From: DATJPR01 sp035506295
Lineage (GTDB): Bacteria > Bacteroidota > Ignavibacteria > UBA10030 > UBA6906
Reading direction: 5' to 3'
DNA: 25,448 bases
Assembly (NCBI GenBank): GCA_035506295.1
Contig: DATJPR010000208.1
Coordinates: 1 to 25,448 of the forward strand
Below are positions 1 through 7,048 of the stretch, one piece after another; within the stretch, counting starts at the first letter, position 1, and every line of letters starts with the position of its first letter. The translations under genes were made by a program, and so were the position numbers. Below the pieces are notes generated by a model. That model had not been told where the DNA came from. It did not search any database and saw only the letters and a list, made by a program, of their open reading frames with translations.

Positions 1-2
1 TC

Positions 3-1007
3 GCTCCAACAACAAGAGAATATACCGATACCATCAGTGCCGCGGACGAGCCGTACTATGTCGTCGTTTCAGTCGATACCGCCGGCAATGTCGCCAGGTC
101 GCTCCCCGTGTATTCCGAGCGGATCGACACGACGCCGCCGAGCGTTCCCACCGGACTCACAGGCTCCATCGACACACTTGGCATCGTCACCCTTCACTGG
201 CATCGCGGCCCGGAGCCCAATCTCCTCGGGTACCGGGTCTATTGGTCCAACTCGCCTGTCGACACCTTTGCCGTGCGAGTGGGGTGGGTCATCCCCGATA
301 CCTCATTCACGGACACGATTGAAATCCACACGCTGACGAAGCGGGTGTTCTATAAGATCACCGCGGTGACCAGACGCTACGTCCCATCGAAATTCTCTCC
401 GATGCTCTCTCTGCTGCGCCCGGATGTTGTCCCACCGGCTGGTCCGCTTTTCACCTCCGTCCTTGTTTCCGACACGACTGTCGCGCTTCGGTGGACGGCC
501 AGCACGAGTGCTGACGTCAGCCACCATCGGATCCTCCGACGGCCGCTTTCCGATACGCTCTGGAAGGCACTGAAGACGCTGGGGCGAAGCGATACGTCAT
601 TTGTCGATCGCGAAGTTGTACCACGGACGACATACGAGTATGCGATCGAGGCGATCGACAGCTCGGGACTCCATTCAAAACCGTCTCCGACGGTGGTCGC
701 GCGACCTTACGACACGGGGATCAGGCCGCCGGTGCAAAATCTCCGCGCCACGTACCTTCCGAAGGACGATGTGATCACACTGACCTGGGCGTACAGGCCG
801 GTAAGGAAGGAGAAATTCTGGTTCGTGATTTATAGAGAATCCGGAGGAAACGGCCTGACCGTGTACAAGTCGGTTGACGGCACGGCCCGGACATTCAAGG
901 ATTCACCTGACAACGGGAAGGGAAAATACCGCTACGCGGTGAAGGTCGCGACAGAAGTCGGCGGCCAGCCGCCGCTTTCCGAGCAGGTCACGGTCGACGT
1001 CCAATAA
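3..1007 (+). CDS. Fibronectin type III repeat protein, C-terminal part (5' end outside window)
   Basis: The frame is open from the window edge to a TAA at 1005-1007, giving 334 visible residues. The GTG at 108 is internal to this frame and is not taken as the start. The protein is built of fibronectin type III-like beta-sandwich units: the end of one (about residues 1-37), then three more (about 38-135, 136-233 and 234-334). Each is introduced by a proline-rich linker (TPPSVP, VVPPAGP, IRPPVQN) and shows the W-core strand and the Y-x-Y strand (TYEYAIEAID, KYRYAVKVA). Such arrays are usually exported and bind carbohydrate or protein at the surface. No C-terminal sorting domain follows; the chain ends with the last unit. 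The catalytic or anchoring part, if any, lies upstream. Domain type is fairly certain, function is not. Confidence 0.75.
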   Translation, partial: APTTREYTDTISAADEPYYVVVSVDTAGNVARSLPVYSERIDTTPPSVPTGLTGSIDTLGIVTLHWHRGPEPNLLGYRVYWSNSPVDTFAVRVGWVIPDTSFTDTIEIHTLTKRVFYKITAVTRRYVPSKFSPMLSLLRPDVVPPAGPLFTSVLVSDTTVALRWTASTSADVSHHRILRRPLSDTLWKALKTLGRSDTSFVDREVVPRTTYEYAIEAIDSSGLHSKPSPTVVARPYDTGIRPPVQNLRATYLPKDDVITLTWAYRPVRKEKFWFVIYRESGGNGLTVYKSVDGTARTFKDSPDNGKGKYRYAVKVATEVGGQPPLSEQVTVDVQ

Positions 1008-1036
1008 CCGCCTCCGGTACCCCTACCGCAAAAAGA

Positions 1037-1061
1037 AATCCGGGAGGTTATCTCCCGGATT
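1037..1061 (-). terminator. Intrinsic terminator of the bactofilin-like gene
   Basis: A perfect 10-bp stem, AATCCGGGAG (1037-1046) with CTCCCGGATT (1052-1061), encloses a 5-base loop. Read on the minus strand it is followed by a T-rich tract (complement of 1026-1036), as expected for a Rho-independent terminator about 45 bases after the stop at 1107. On the plus strand it follows the fibronectin gene by 30 bases but has no T tract, so it would be weaker in that direction. Confidence 0.8.
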
Positions 1062-1106
1062 CCGATGCGGACTTCGAGCGAATCACAGGTTGACGAGGAT
1101 ATCTTT

Positions 1107-2279
1107 CTAGGCTATAGTGGCGGGTCCGGCGACATTTGCCCGGGCTTTTGCCAGCATCCCTTTCGTAGCGATGGAGAGTGCTCCGACCCCGACAATCAGT
1201 CCCGCCAATGCCACGAATAGTCGGAGAATAGGAACAAACATCATCACCTCCACCACCAGAAGTCCTACGGCAACCGTTCCGAACAACGCCCAACCCTTCT
1301 TCCCCTCCAATCCGAAGAGCCGGCTCCCGATCGCAACCCCAAGAACGAGCTGCGACAGGTAGAGGAACCAACCATACACCGCCATAAGCAGAAGTCCAAT
1401 CGGTATGCCAATGACGGTGATACAAAGGACGAGTGCAACGAAAGGCGCAACAATCAAGACGATAACACCCCACAAGATGCTCTGTCCGGGCTGATCCATG
1501 AGCACTGTGCCGGGAACAGTGAGATGCCGCGGCAAGAGGAACGAAAGTGCCAGCGCTGTGACAAACAGCGTGAGACTCAGGATGAGCTGAAAGCAGAACG
1601 CCAACTTCCGCATTCCCAAGATGTACCTCTGTTCTTCCGTCTTTTTCATCGCGACGTGAACACTGCCGACCACGGTGCCGTGTTCGACGGACACTTTTTC
1701 GGAATCACTCGTGAGAATGGAGAGGTTGCCGCCGACCAACGCTCCCTTGTAGGAGTTGAAGCGGTCTGCCGTGACATCCATGTTTCCCCTCACCGTGTCG
1801 GTCAACTCGATTTGCCCGCCCGCAACGCGTGCTTCACGGGCGACGGTGCCGTTGATTTGCAGGTTGCCCCCCGCGGCGAGCAGATTGTCCCCGATGGTCG
1901 CTCCCCTGCCGATGACGATCGTGCCACCCGCCGCGATCACACTCTTTCCTGTTTTCCCGGTGACCCGGACTGAGCCACCTGCGGCAATAATCCGGTCGGT
2001 GACGGTCCCGCTGACATTCACCTGTCCTCCCGCCACAATCAGCTCCCCGTTGATCGTCCCCTCCACCTCCACAACACCACCGGCGACATAGGCGTCGCCG
2101 TTCACTGTTCCAAGGATGGAGACCTGATCGCCGCCCGCGAAGTACCATCCTTCATGGACTTCACCGGCCGGAAGGACAACTCTTCGCATATCTGATCGGG
2201 TAAACCCCCAGTCGCCATACGTGAACGCGAGAGTCCCCACAGCCAGAACGACAACAAGTGTAATGGTGAGTATTCTCAT
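1107..2279 (-). CDS. Membrane protein with extracytoplasmic bactofilin-like beta-helix
   Basis: This is a 390-residue protein with an N-terminal signal-like hydrophobic stretch (about 3-20). A glycine-rich region (about 45-210) contains seven AGG triplets near residues 48, 66, 83, 100, 117, 136 and 153. The 17-19 residue period matches rungs of the right-handed beta-helix of polymer-forming cytoskeletal proteins (bactofilins). The C-terminal part (about 222-380) has four or five hydrophobic segments. Classical bactofilins are cytoplasmic; the signal sequence and membrane domain here suggest a helix displayed outside the inner membrane, which is inference. A Shine-Dalgarno AAGGAG lies 7 bases before the ATG. 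The gene stands alone between its own putative promoter (2310-2341) and a terminator (1037-1061). No enzymatic motif was seen. The role may be envelope scaffolding. Confidence 0.8.
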   Translation of the reverse strand: MRILTITLVVVLAVGTLAFTYGDWGFTRSDMRRVVLPAGEVHEGWYFAGGDQVSILGTVNGDAYVAGGVVEVEGTINGELIVAGGQVNVSGTVTDRIIAAGGSVRVTGKTGKSVIAAGGTIVIGRGATIGDNLLAAGGNLQINGTVAREARVAGGQIELTDTVRGNMDVTADRFNSYKGALVGGNLSILTSDSEKVSVEHGTVVGSVHVAMKKTEEQRYILGMRKLAFCFQLILSLTLFVTALALSFLLPRHLTVPGTVLMDQPGQSILWGVIVLIVAPFVALVLCITVIGIPIGLLLMAVYGWFLYLSQLVLGVAIGSRLFGLEGKKGWALFGTVAVGLLVVEVMMFVPILRLFVALAGLIVGVGALSIATKGMLAKARANVAGPATIA

Positions 2280-2309
2280 GGAGAGGCTCCTTCAAGGTGA
2301 TGAGTGTTG

Positions 2310-2341
2310 TTAAGATAGCCCAAAGAGAATACGATTAGCAA
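2310..2341 (-). promoter_or_regulatory. Putative promoter of the bactofilin-like gene
   Basis: On the minus strand, TTG (complement of 2339-2341) is followed after 21 bases by TATCTTAA (complement of 2310-2317). This resembles the Bacteroidota -33 TTG / -7 TAnnTTTG pattern with the last two bases different. The inferred start is about 25 bases before the ATG. The same TATCTTAA box recurs upstream of the cold-shock gene. Confidence 0.4.
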
Positions 2342-2442
2342 GCGCAGGAGATTCACTACGTGGCGTCATGGGACTAAAGCGGCCGAAGTATCAGACAAAT
2401 CAGACACGATCGCTCTCAGGCTGGACACTCCGAAGACAATCT

Positions 2443-3456
2443 TTAGCGAAGTGCGACCATTGGATCGCGCGGGCGCGGGAGAGTGAACCAAAGGCCGTCG
2501 AGAAACCGCATTTCATCATCATCGAGGGTCAGCGTGATGCCAGGGAGATTTTCTCTGATCTGTTCAGCTCTGGTGGCACCCATGATCGCGGACGTCACAA
2601 AGGCATGAGAGAGCACCCACGCAAGCGCAACCTGGCTCAGCGATTTATTCCGCAGAGCAAAGAACGCCTTCATTTGCTCAACCGCGTCGAAGTACGGGTC
2701 TTGCCAATATCGATTCCGATAGAGTTTCCCCGCTTCGCCAAGCGCAAACCGTCCGTTTGCCTCGGGAGGCGCATCCCGCCGGTGCTTGCCGGTGAGGAAC
2801 CCTCCGGCGAGAGGATTGTAGACGATCACACCGACGCCTTCTTGCTCACACAAAGGGAAGAGTTCACGCTCGAATTCTCTGAACAGGAGATTGTATCGCG
2901 GTTGAATGCAATCATAACGTGCAATCCTCAGAGCATCACTTTTGGAGAGCGCGAGGGCAAGCTGGTAAGCAAGATAATTGCTGCACCCGATGTACCGCGC
3001 TTTCCCCGCCCGCACGACATCGTCAAGCGCCCTGAGCGTCTCATCGATCGGGGTCTCAGCATCGTAGAAGTGGACCTGATACAGGTCAACGAAATCGGTC
3101 TGCAGTCGGCGAAGGCTCCCATCGATGGCATCCATGATGTGACGACGCGATAGCCCCTGGTCGTTGGGCCCGGATCCCATGCGCCCGTGGCATTTTGTCG
3201 CCAGGACGGTCTGGTGTCGCCTCCCGGGGTGGGCCTTCAGGTAGTTTCCGATAATTGTCTCTGTGCGCCCTACGGTGGGGGGCTCCGGCGGAAGTGGGTA
3301 CACATCGGCGGAATCAATGAAGCTTATTTCTGCTTCATAGGCCGCGTCGAGAATCTCGAACGATGTCCTTTCGTCGCACTGTCTCCCGAAGGTCATTGTC
3401 CCAAGGCAGACCTCACTGACCTTCAGTCCGGAGCGTCCCATATGTTTGGTCTTCAT
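2443..3456 (-). CDS. Aldo/keto reductase
   Basis: The 337-residue protein is a full-length TIM-barrel oxidoreductase of the aldo/keto reductase superfamily, whose members reduce carbonyls with NADPH in the cytoplasm. The catalytic tetrad is visible: Asp48 (FIDSAD), Tyr53 (DVYP), Lys88 (ATKCHGR) and His129 (YQVHFYD). The start motif MGRSGLKVSEVCLGTMTFG and the late GATRAEQIREN segment, which contacts the cofactor phosphate in relatives, are typical. The substrate cannot be predicted. The ATG follows a GGGAGG ribosome-binding site by about 7 bases. It faces away from the response regulator gene across a 193-base divergent region. The gap of about 160 bases to the bactofilin-like gene contains that gene's putative promoter, so the two are probably transcribed separately. 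Confidence 0.93.
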   Translation of the reverse strand: MKTKHMGRSGLKVSEVCLGTMTFGRQCDERTSFEILDAAYEAEISFIDSADVYPLPPEPPTVGRTETIIGNYLKAHPGRRHQTVLATKCHGRMGSGPNDQGLSRRHIMDAIDGSLRRLQTDFVDLYQVHFYDAETPIDETLRALDDVVRAGKARYIGCSNYLAYQLALALSKSDALRIARYDCIQPRYNLLFREFERELFPLCEQEGVGVIVYNPLAGGFLTGKHRRDAPPEANGRFALGEAGKLYRNRYWQDPYFDAVEQMKAFFALRNKSLSQVALAWVLSHAFVTSAIMGATRAEQIRENLPGITLTLDDDEMRFLDGLWFTLPRPRDPMVALR

Positions 3457-3575
3457 CGATGTCCTCCCTGTCCGAATCTCATCTTCCTTGCGAATTTCCG
3501 TGCCTGGTGTCCCAACCTAAACAGTTCTTCGTGCAGTGTCAAGGGAATATCACAACCCTCTTCTGCAGAACGTCG

Positions 3576-3606
3576 TTGTTTTCCATCCCGACTTTGAATA
3601 TATTTT
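3576..3606 (+). promoter_or_regulatory. Putative promoter of the NarL-type regulator gene
   Basis: TTG at 3576-3578 is separated by exactly 20 bases from TATATTTT at 3599-3606, which matches the Bacteroidota -7 element TAnnTTTG except for the last base. The local sequence is much more AT-rich than its surroundings. Transcription from here would give a leader of roughly 40 bases to the ATG at 3650. The 193-base region also must drive the aldo/keto reductase on the other strand; no convincing element was found for that gene. Confidence 0.45.
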
Positions 3607-3649
3607 ATGATACGTATCCCCTTTGCTCCCACCTGTCGACGTTCAGTGC

Positions 3650-4336
3650 ATGAAACGTATCCGCCTCGTTGTCGTTGAAGATAATCGCCTTCTCCGGGAA
3701 GGACTTACGGCAATGCTTAAAGAGCAACCAGATATTTCCCTGGTTGCTTCGGTCGGAAACGGCGATGCCCTCATGCACCCAACCCTCACCCGCGCCGATG
3801 TGATCCTTCTCGACCTCATCCTCGGAAGCCGGACCAGTCTGCAACTCGTATCGTCACTGATCTCGAAGAGCCCGAAGTTGAAGATCGTCGTCATGGACCT
3901 TGGACCTGATCAGCCAACGCTCATGGAATATGTCGGTGCCGGCATCGCCGGCTTTGTCCTGAAAGATGCGACCTTCGACGACTTCCTGCGCACCATCCGC
4001 CTGGTGGCCGCAGGTTCAAAGGTTCTTCCTCCTTCCCTGACATCCTCCTTGTTCTCCTCCATCGCCGAGCACGCAGCCCGCAAGGGAAAAGGCAACCTCT
4101 TCAAATCTGTCAGGATGTCTTCCCGCGAACGGCAGGTCGTGGAACTCATCGCGGAAGGGTTGAGCAACAAGCAAATTGCAACCCGGTTGAACCTTGCCGT
4201 GGACACCGTCAAGAGTCATGTCCACAACATCCTCGAGAAACTTGCCCTCCATACGCGCCTCGAAATCGCCAGCTATCACCACAGCGGCGGTCCCTTCTCC
4301 AAGCCCGATCAGATCGATCGCCCCGGCAAAGAGTGA
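3650..4336 (+). CDS. NarL/FixJ-type response regulator (receiver plus LuxR helix-turn-helix)
   Basis: The 228-residue protein has an N-terminal receiver domain (about 5-120) and a C-terminal LuxR-type DNA-binding domain (about 160-220, MSSRERQVVELIAEG followed by NKQIATRLN and TVKSHVHNILEKL). The receiver keeps the acidic pair Glu10/Asp11, the phospho-acceptor Asp55 (VILLDLI) and the switch Lys105 (FVLKD). At the position of the conserved Thr/Ser after strand 4 it has Asp83 (VVMDLG), which is unusual. I chose the ATG at 3650 because the receiver begins there (MKRIRLVVVEDN). An in-frame TTG at 3623 would add nine unconserved residues; neither has a strong Shine-Dalgarno sequence. No histidine kinase gene is adjacent, so it is an orphan here and its targets are unknown. 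Confidence 0.88.
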   Translation: MKRIRLVVVEDNRLLREGLTAMLKEQPDISLVASVGNGDALMHPTLTRADVILLDLILGSRTSLQLVSSLISKSPKLKIVVMDLGPDQPTLMEYVGAGIAGFVLKDATFDDFLRTIRLVAAGSKVLPPSLTSSLFSSIAEHAARKGKGNLFKSVRMSSRERQVVELIAEGLSNKQIATRLNLAVDTVKSHVHNILEKLALHTRLEIASYHHSGGPFSKPDQIDRPGKE

Positions 4337-4460
4337 GCGCCTGATCCCCCCAAAGGATTGACGTGCCGAAATCAACACTTCGGACGATTTTTCTGAGACA
4401 CAAATCCCCTACCGTACACGTTGGATTTGACTTCATCAGCTCCCGCATCGCGTCTTCGCA

Positions 4461-4476
4461 GGAGAATCGATTCTCC
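4461..4476. repeat. Perfect 16-bp palindrome, possible operator
   Basis: GGAGAATCGATTCTCC reads identically on both strands with no spacer. A two-fold symmetric site of this size is typical of a dimeric DNA-binding protein's operator. It lies between the NarL-type regulator gene and the small candidate gene and radical SAM gene. No copy was noticed elsewhere in the window. Binding is inference. Confidence 0.4.
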
Positions 4477-4622
4477 GGAACCACCGCACTCGCGGTTATG
4501 GACGCATTCAGACGCCGGACAGGCACGAGGAATCCCTGCAGACGAGGAAAAAAAAGACGAGTCGACGTCTCCTCCGACCTCGCCGTAGTCGAGCGAAGGA
4601 ACGCAAGGCTGTCCTCACCCTG

Positions 4623-4841
4623 GTGGAACAGGGTGTGCGGAGTTTCATACTCGGTGGAGCGCCGATTGGCGACCTCAAGAAGGTTGTCCTTTCGGCGTCG
4701 CGGCAGAAGGGTCATGTGCATCCTCTGACGGGAGCGGTGTTCAGGCGCATCGTCCGCGATGCGATCAGAGAAAGAAAGCGGATCAACGGGACACGAAAGG
4801 GCCGACGGCCTCCCGATCCGCGCTTATCCAACAACCGGTAG
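4623..4841 (+). CDS. Hypothetical small basic protein (possible fragment of a longer or frameshifted gene)
   Basis: From a GTG at 4623 the frame encodes 72 residues and stops 9 bases before the radical SAM start, so cotranscription is plausible. It contains a helix-like, evenly mixed segment (GVRSFILGGAPIGDLKKVV) and a strongly basic C-terminal tail (about residues 40-72). Codon third positions are G/C rich as in real genes nearby. The frame is open upstream to 4431 without ATG or GTG, and the GTG has only a distant AAGG. The true start may therefore be in another frame upstream of the A8 run at 4548-4555. I do not recognise the family. It could be a remnant. Confidence 0.35.
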   Translation: MEQGVRSFILGGAPIGDLKKVVLSASRQKGHVHPLTGAVFRRIVRDAIRERKRINGTRKGRRPPDPRLSNNR

Positions 4842-4850
4842 GGATCAGGC

Positions 4851-6419
4851 ATGCGAACACTGCGCATCGGAGTCATCGACCTTGTCGCTCAGGGTCCAAC
4901 GAAGTCGCTGTGGGCACGCGTCATGCACGCAAACCTCGCGAGCATCATGCCGCAGGTGGTGGCCGCGTGGTGCAAACGGCAGGGACACGAAGTGTCGTTC
5001 CTCTGCTATACCGGTCTTGAGGACCTGGCCACGTTGCTCCCTAAGAATCTCGACCTGGTGTTTATCGGCGCCTTCACGGAGTCTGCACTCCTCGCATACG
5101 CCTTAAGCAACCAATTCCACGCGCAGGGGACCGTGACGGTTCTCGGCGGACCGCACGCACGATGCTATCCCCAGGACGCCCAGAAGTATTTCGACTATGT
5201 GCTCGGCTTTACCAACGAGTCGATCATCCAGGAAGTCCTCCTCGACTGCGCACGGCACTCACCCCTCGGACTGCGGCTTTCCGCTCAACGACAACCCACG
5301 CACCTTCCGAGTGTCCGGGAACGCTGGGAGCTCATCGAGCCGACGACAAAGAAGGCGCCGCTGATCAAAATGGTCCCCCTGCTCGCGAGTATCGGATGCC
5401 CCTACACATGCAGTTTTTGCATCGACTCGACTGTCCCCTATCAGGTGTTTGATTTCGAAGCGACGAAAGCCGATCTTCGCTTTCTATTGACAAAGTTCAA
5501 GCGCCCCCTTGTCGCATGGCACGACCCGAATTTCGGCGTGCGATTCGATCAACTCATGGATGCGATCGATGATGCAGTGCCGCCCAACCGCATCGATTTC
5601 ATCGCCGAAAGCAGTCTCTCCCTTCTCTCCGAACCGCACCTCAAGCGCCTGAAACATACAGGATTCAAAGCCCTTCTTCCGGGCATCGAGTCCTGGTTTG
5701 ATCTCGGAGAGAAATCGAGAACAGGAAGCATCCAGGGGATCGAAAAGGTCCGTCGTGTCGCCGACCACGTCAATCTCGTACTTCGCTACATCCCTTACGT
5801 CCAAACGAATTTCGTGCTCGGCATGGATGGCGACTCGGGAGAAGAGCCCTTTTCCCTGACACGCCGATTCATCGATCTCGCACCGGGGGCGTTTCCCGGG
5901 TATTCACTGCTCACGGCGTTCGGCGAGGCGGCGCCTCTCAACCTCGAATACCAGCGCGACAGCCGCGTCATAGGCTTTCCCTTTACGTTCCTCAACAACA
6001 ACGGGGCCATGAACGTCAAGCCCCTGAACTATGACTGGCCGGAGTTCTATCGTCAAGTCATCGATCTCACGAAGTATTCCTTCTCCTCCCGGGCAATCCT
6101 CAAGCGGATCACGGGAACGAGCAAGGTTGTGCCCAAATGGATGAACGTCGTACGGGCGGTCTCCTCGGAGGGCTTCGGGAGAATTCGATACTATGGAGAA
6201 ATTCGTCGGCGGCTCCTCAGTGACGCCGGATTCCGGGACTACTTCGAACAGGAGTCGGACATTCTGCCCGAGTTCTACATAGATCGTATTCGGACCACAC
6301 TCGGCCGATTCTGGGACTGGCTTCCACAAGGAGCCATCCACCACAATCCTAATGCATATCTCGCATCGCAAGTCGGGACGCCTGTCGCCGCCTCGGATGA
6401 AGAACGGTCTGTTGCTTAG
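4851..6419 (+). CDS. Cobalamin-binding-domain radical SAM protein
   Basis: The 522-residue protein has an N-terminal region (about 1-140) that resembles the B12-binding Rossmann domain of this superfamily, including the VLGGPHA motif near residues 98-103. It is followed by a radical SAM TIM barrel (about 175-400). The iron-sulfur cluster motif CPYTCSFC gives Cys183, Cys187 and Cys190 in the standard Cx3Cx2C spacing; the barrel contains the usual GIESW segment. The classical cobalamin-ligand DxHxxG was not seen, so whether B12 is bound is uncertain. Family members methylate or rearrange unreactive carbons in lipids, antibiotics or cofactors; the substrate here is unknown. The ATG is preceded by AGGGATCAGG. 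The next gene, a small winged-helix-like protein, begins 75 bases downstream on the same strand. Confidence 0.88.
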   Translation: MRTLRIGVIDLVAQGPTKSLWARVMHANLASIMPQVVAAWCKRQGHEVSFLCYTGLEDLATLLPKNLDLVFIGAFTESALLAYALSNQFHAQGTVTVLGGPHARCYPQDAQKYFDYVLGFTNESIIQEVLLDCARHSPLGLRLSAQRQPTHLPSVRERWELIEPTTKKAPLIKMVPLLASIGCPYTCSFCIDSTVPYQVFDFEATKADLRFLLTKFKRPLVAWHDPNFGVRFDQLMDAIDDAVPPNRIDFIAESSLSLLSEPHLKRLKHTGFKALLPGIESWFDLGEKSRTGSIQGIEKVRRVADHVNLVLRYIPYVQTNFVLGMDGDSGEEPFSLTRRFIDLAPGAFPGYSLLTAFGEAAPLNLEYQRDSRVIGFPFTFLNNNGAMNVKPLNYDWPEFYRQVIDLTKYSFSSRAILKRITGTSKVVPKWMNVVRAVSSEGFGRIRYYGEIRRRLLSDAGFRDYFEQESDILPEFYIDRIRTTLGRFWDWLPQGAIHHNPNAYLASQVGTPVAASDEERSVA

Positions 6420-6494
6420 TGGCCGGAATTTCGCATCGGCAAGATATTGGGTCGCTTCACTGTGCGTGAGAACCTTTTGACGGGACGGACTATT

Positions 6495-6761
6495 ATGACG
6501 GATAACGGGACAATCTGGAGAACTATCCGGGAGAATCTCCCCAAGCAGACATGGGTCCCCATCGCGGACATCTACAGGGCAGTCGAGGTCCATACGCTCC
6601 TTGACGCAGAAGATCTGGACACGAGCCTCTCGCGATCCGGTATCCCGCGGTGGCGCACAAACGTCCGTCGTGTCTTACTGGCAAAAAGAGATGGGGGGCG
6701 AGTGCATACAAGGCAACATCCACCACGGGGGTCCTCAGAGAATCAGGATAGACGGAAGTAG
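6495..6761 (+). CDS. Small winged-helix-like protein, possibly truncated by a frameshift
   Basis: The ATG at 6495 starts an 88-residue protein. Residues about 7-67 (IWRTIRENLPKQTWVPIADIY, then LLDAEDL, then PRWRTNVRRVLLAKR) follow the pattern of small winged-helix domains: a conserved W, a lysine-containing turn, the IADIY helix, then RW..NVRRVL leading into the wing. Function is unknown; DNA binding is likely by analogy. The last 19 residues are charged, low in order and unlike a wing strand. They follow a run of six G at 6693-6698; a one-base shift there would continue with a different, more protein-like sequence. I keep the frame as written. An earlier in-frame start near 6447 adds unconserved residues and is less likely. 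Confidence 0.6.
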   Translation: MTDNGTIWRTIRENLPKQTWVPIADIYRAVEVHTLLDAEDLDTSLSRSGIPRWRTNVRRVLLAKRDGGRVHTRQHPPRGSSENQDRRK

Positions 6762-6781
6762 AATCTCAGGGCCGCGAGGAC

Positions 6782-6812
6782 TTGCATTTGGTCGACGAAT
6801 GCTGTATCTTAA
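6782..6812 (+). promoter_or_regulatory. Putative promoter of the cold-shock leader
   Basis: TTG at 6782-6784 lies exactly 20 bases before TATCTTAA at 6805-6812, the same arrangement found upstream of the bactofilin-like gene. A transcript would begin near 6819 and meet the terminator at 6923-6958. Confidence 0.4.
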
Positions 6813-6922
6813 AAAAGTAGTTCAATTGTGTACACCTTTGGTACGTTTTTTGGTAATCCGGTTTCCCGGAGCCCGGTCCACTCGGTAATTCTGCGTGAAC
6901 CTGTGGCTGAACGGCAAAGATC

Positions 6923-6958
6923 GCAACCCTGGTGCTTTAACGACGGGGTTGCTTTTTC
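6923..6958 (+). terminator. Intrinsic terminator or attenuator upstream of the cold-shock gene
   Basis: GCAACCC (6923-6929) pairs with GGGTTGC (6946-6952) around a 16-base loop and is followed by TTTTTCTTTTTT. It lies about 160 bases after the last upstream stop codon and 90 bases before the cold-shock start. It either ends a short leader RNA or non-coding RNA, or stops read-through from the radical SAM cluster. Confidence 0.7.
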
Positions 6959-6962
6959 TTTT

Positions 6963-6994
6963 TTGTCCCTTCCAAGACTCTTATCAGACGTTTG
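6963..6994 (+). promoter_or_regulatory. Possible second promoter directly upstream of the cold-shock gene
   Basis: TTG (6963-6965, inside the terminator's T tract) and GACGTTTG (6987-6994) are 21 bases apart and match TTG / TAnnTTTG except for the first T. This would give a leader of about 50 bases containing a short GC-rich hairpin (CCGCC / GGCGG) before the ribosome-binding site. Confidence 0.3.
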
Positions 6995-7048
6995 TACATG
7001 ACCGCGTCCGCCGGTGGCGGAAATGAAGTCATACTAAGGAGCTGAACC

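Larger units (their letters stand above)
4337..4850 (+). other. 514-base region without a clearly identified gene
   Basis: Just after the regulator gene is a weak hairpin (CCGAA 4366-4370 with TTCGG 4379-4383, then a short T run to 4392) that could terminate it. A perfect 16-bp palindrome lies at 4461-4476 and a run of eight A at 4548-4555. One forward frame is open from 4431 to 4841. Its second half has the G/C-rich third positions typical of the neighbouring genes, but it lacks a good start codon. No family was recognised. Confidence 0.5.

Noticed and set aside
2368..3153. A 261-codon frame antisense to the aldo/keto reductase
   Set aside because: It is the complement of a clear enzyme gene and contains no recognisable motif.
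4366..4392. Hairpin and T run after the NarL-type gene as a firm terminator
   Set aside because: The stem is only 5 bp with an 8-base loop; mentioned only within the description of the gap.
4209..4721. A 170-codon minus-strand frame across the end of the NarL-type gene and the gap
   Set aside because: No Shine-Dalgarno site, composition unlike coding, and half of it is antisense to the regulator.
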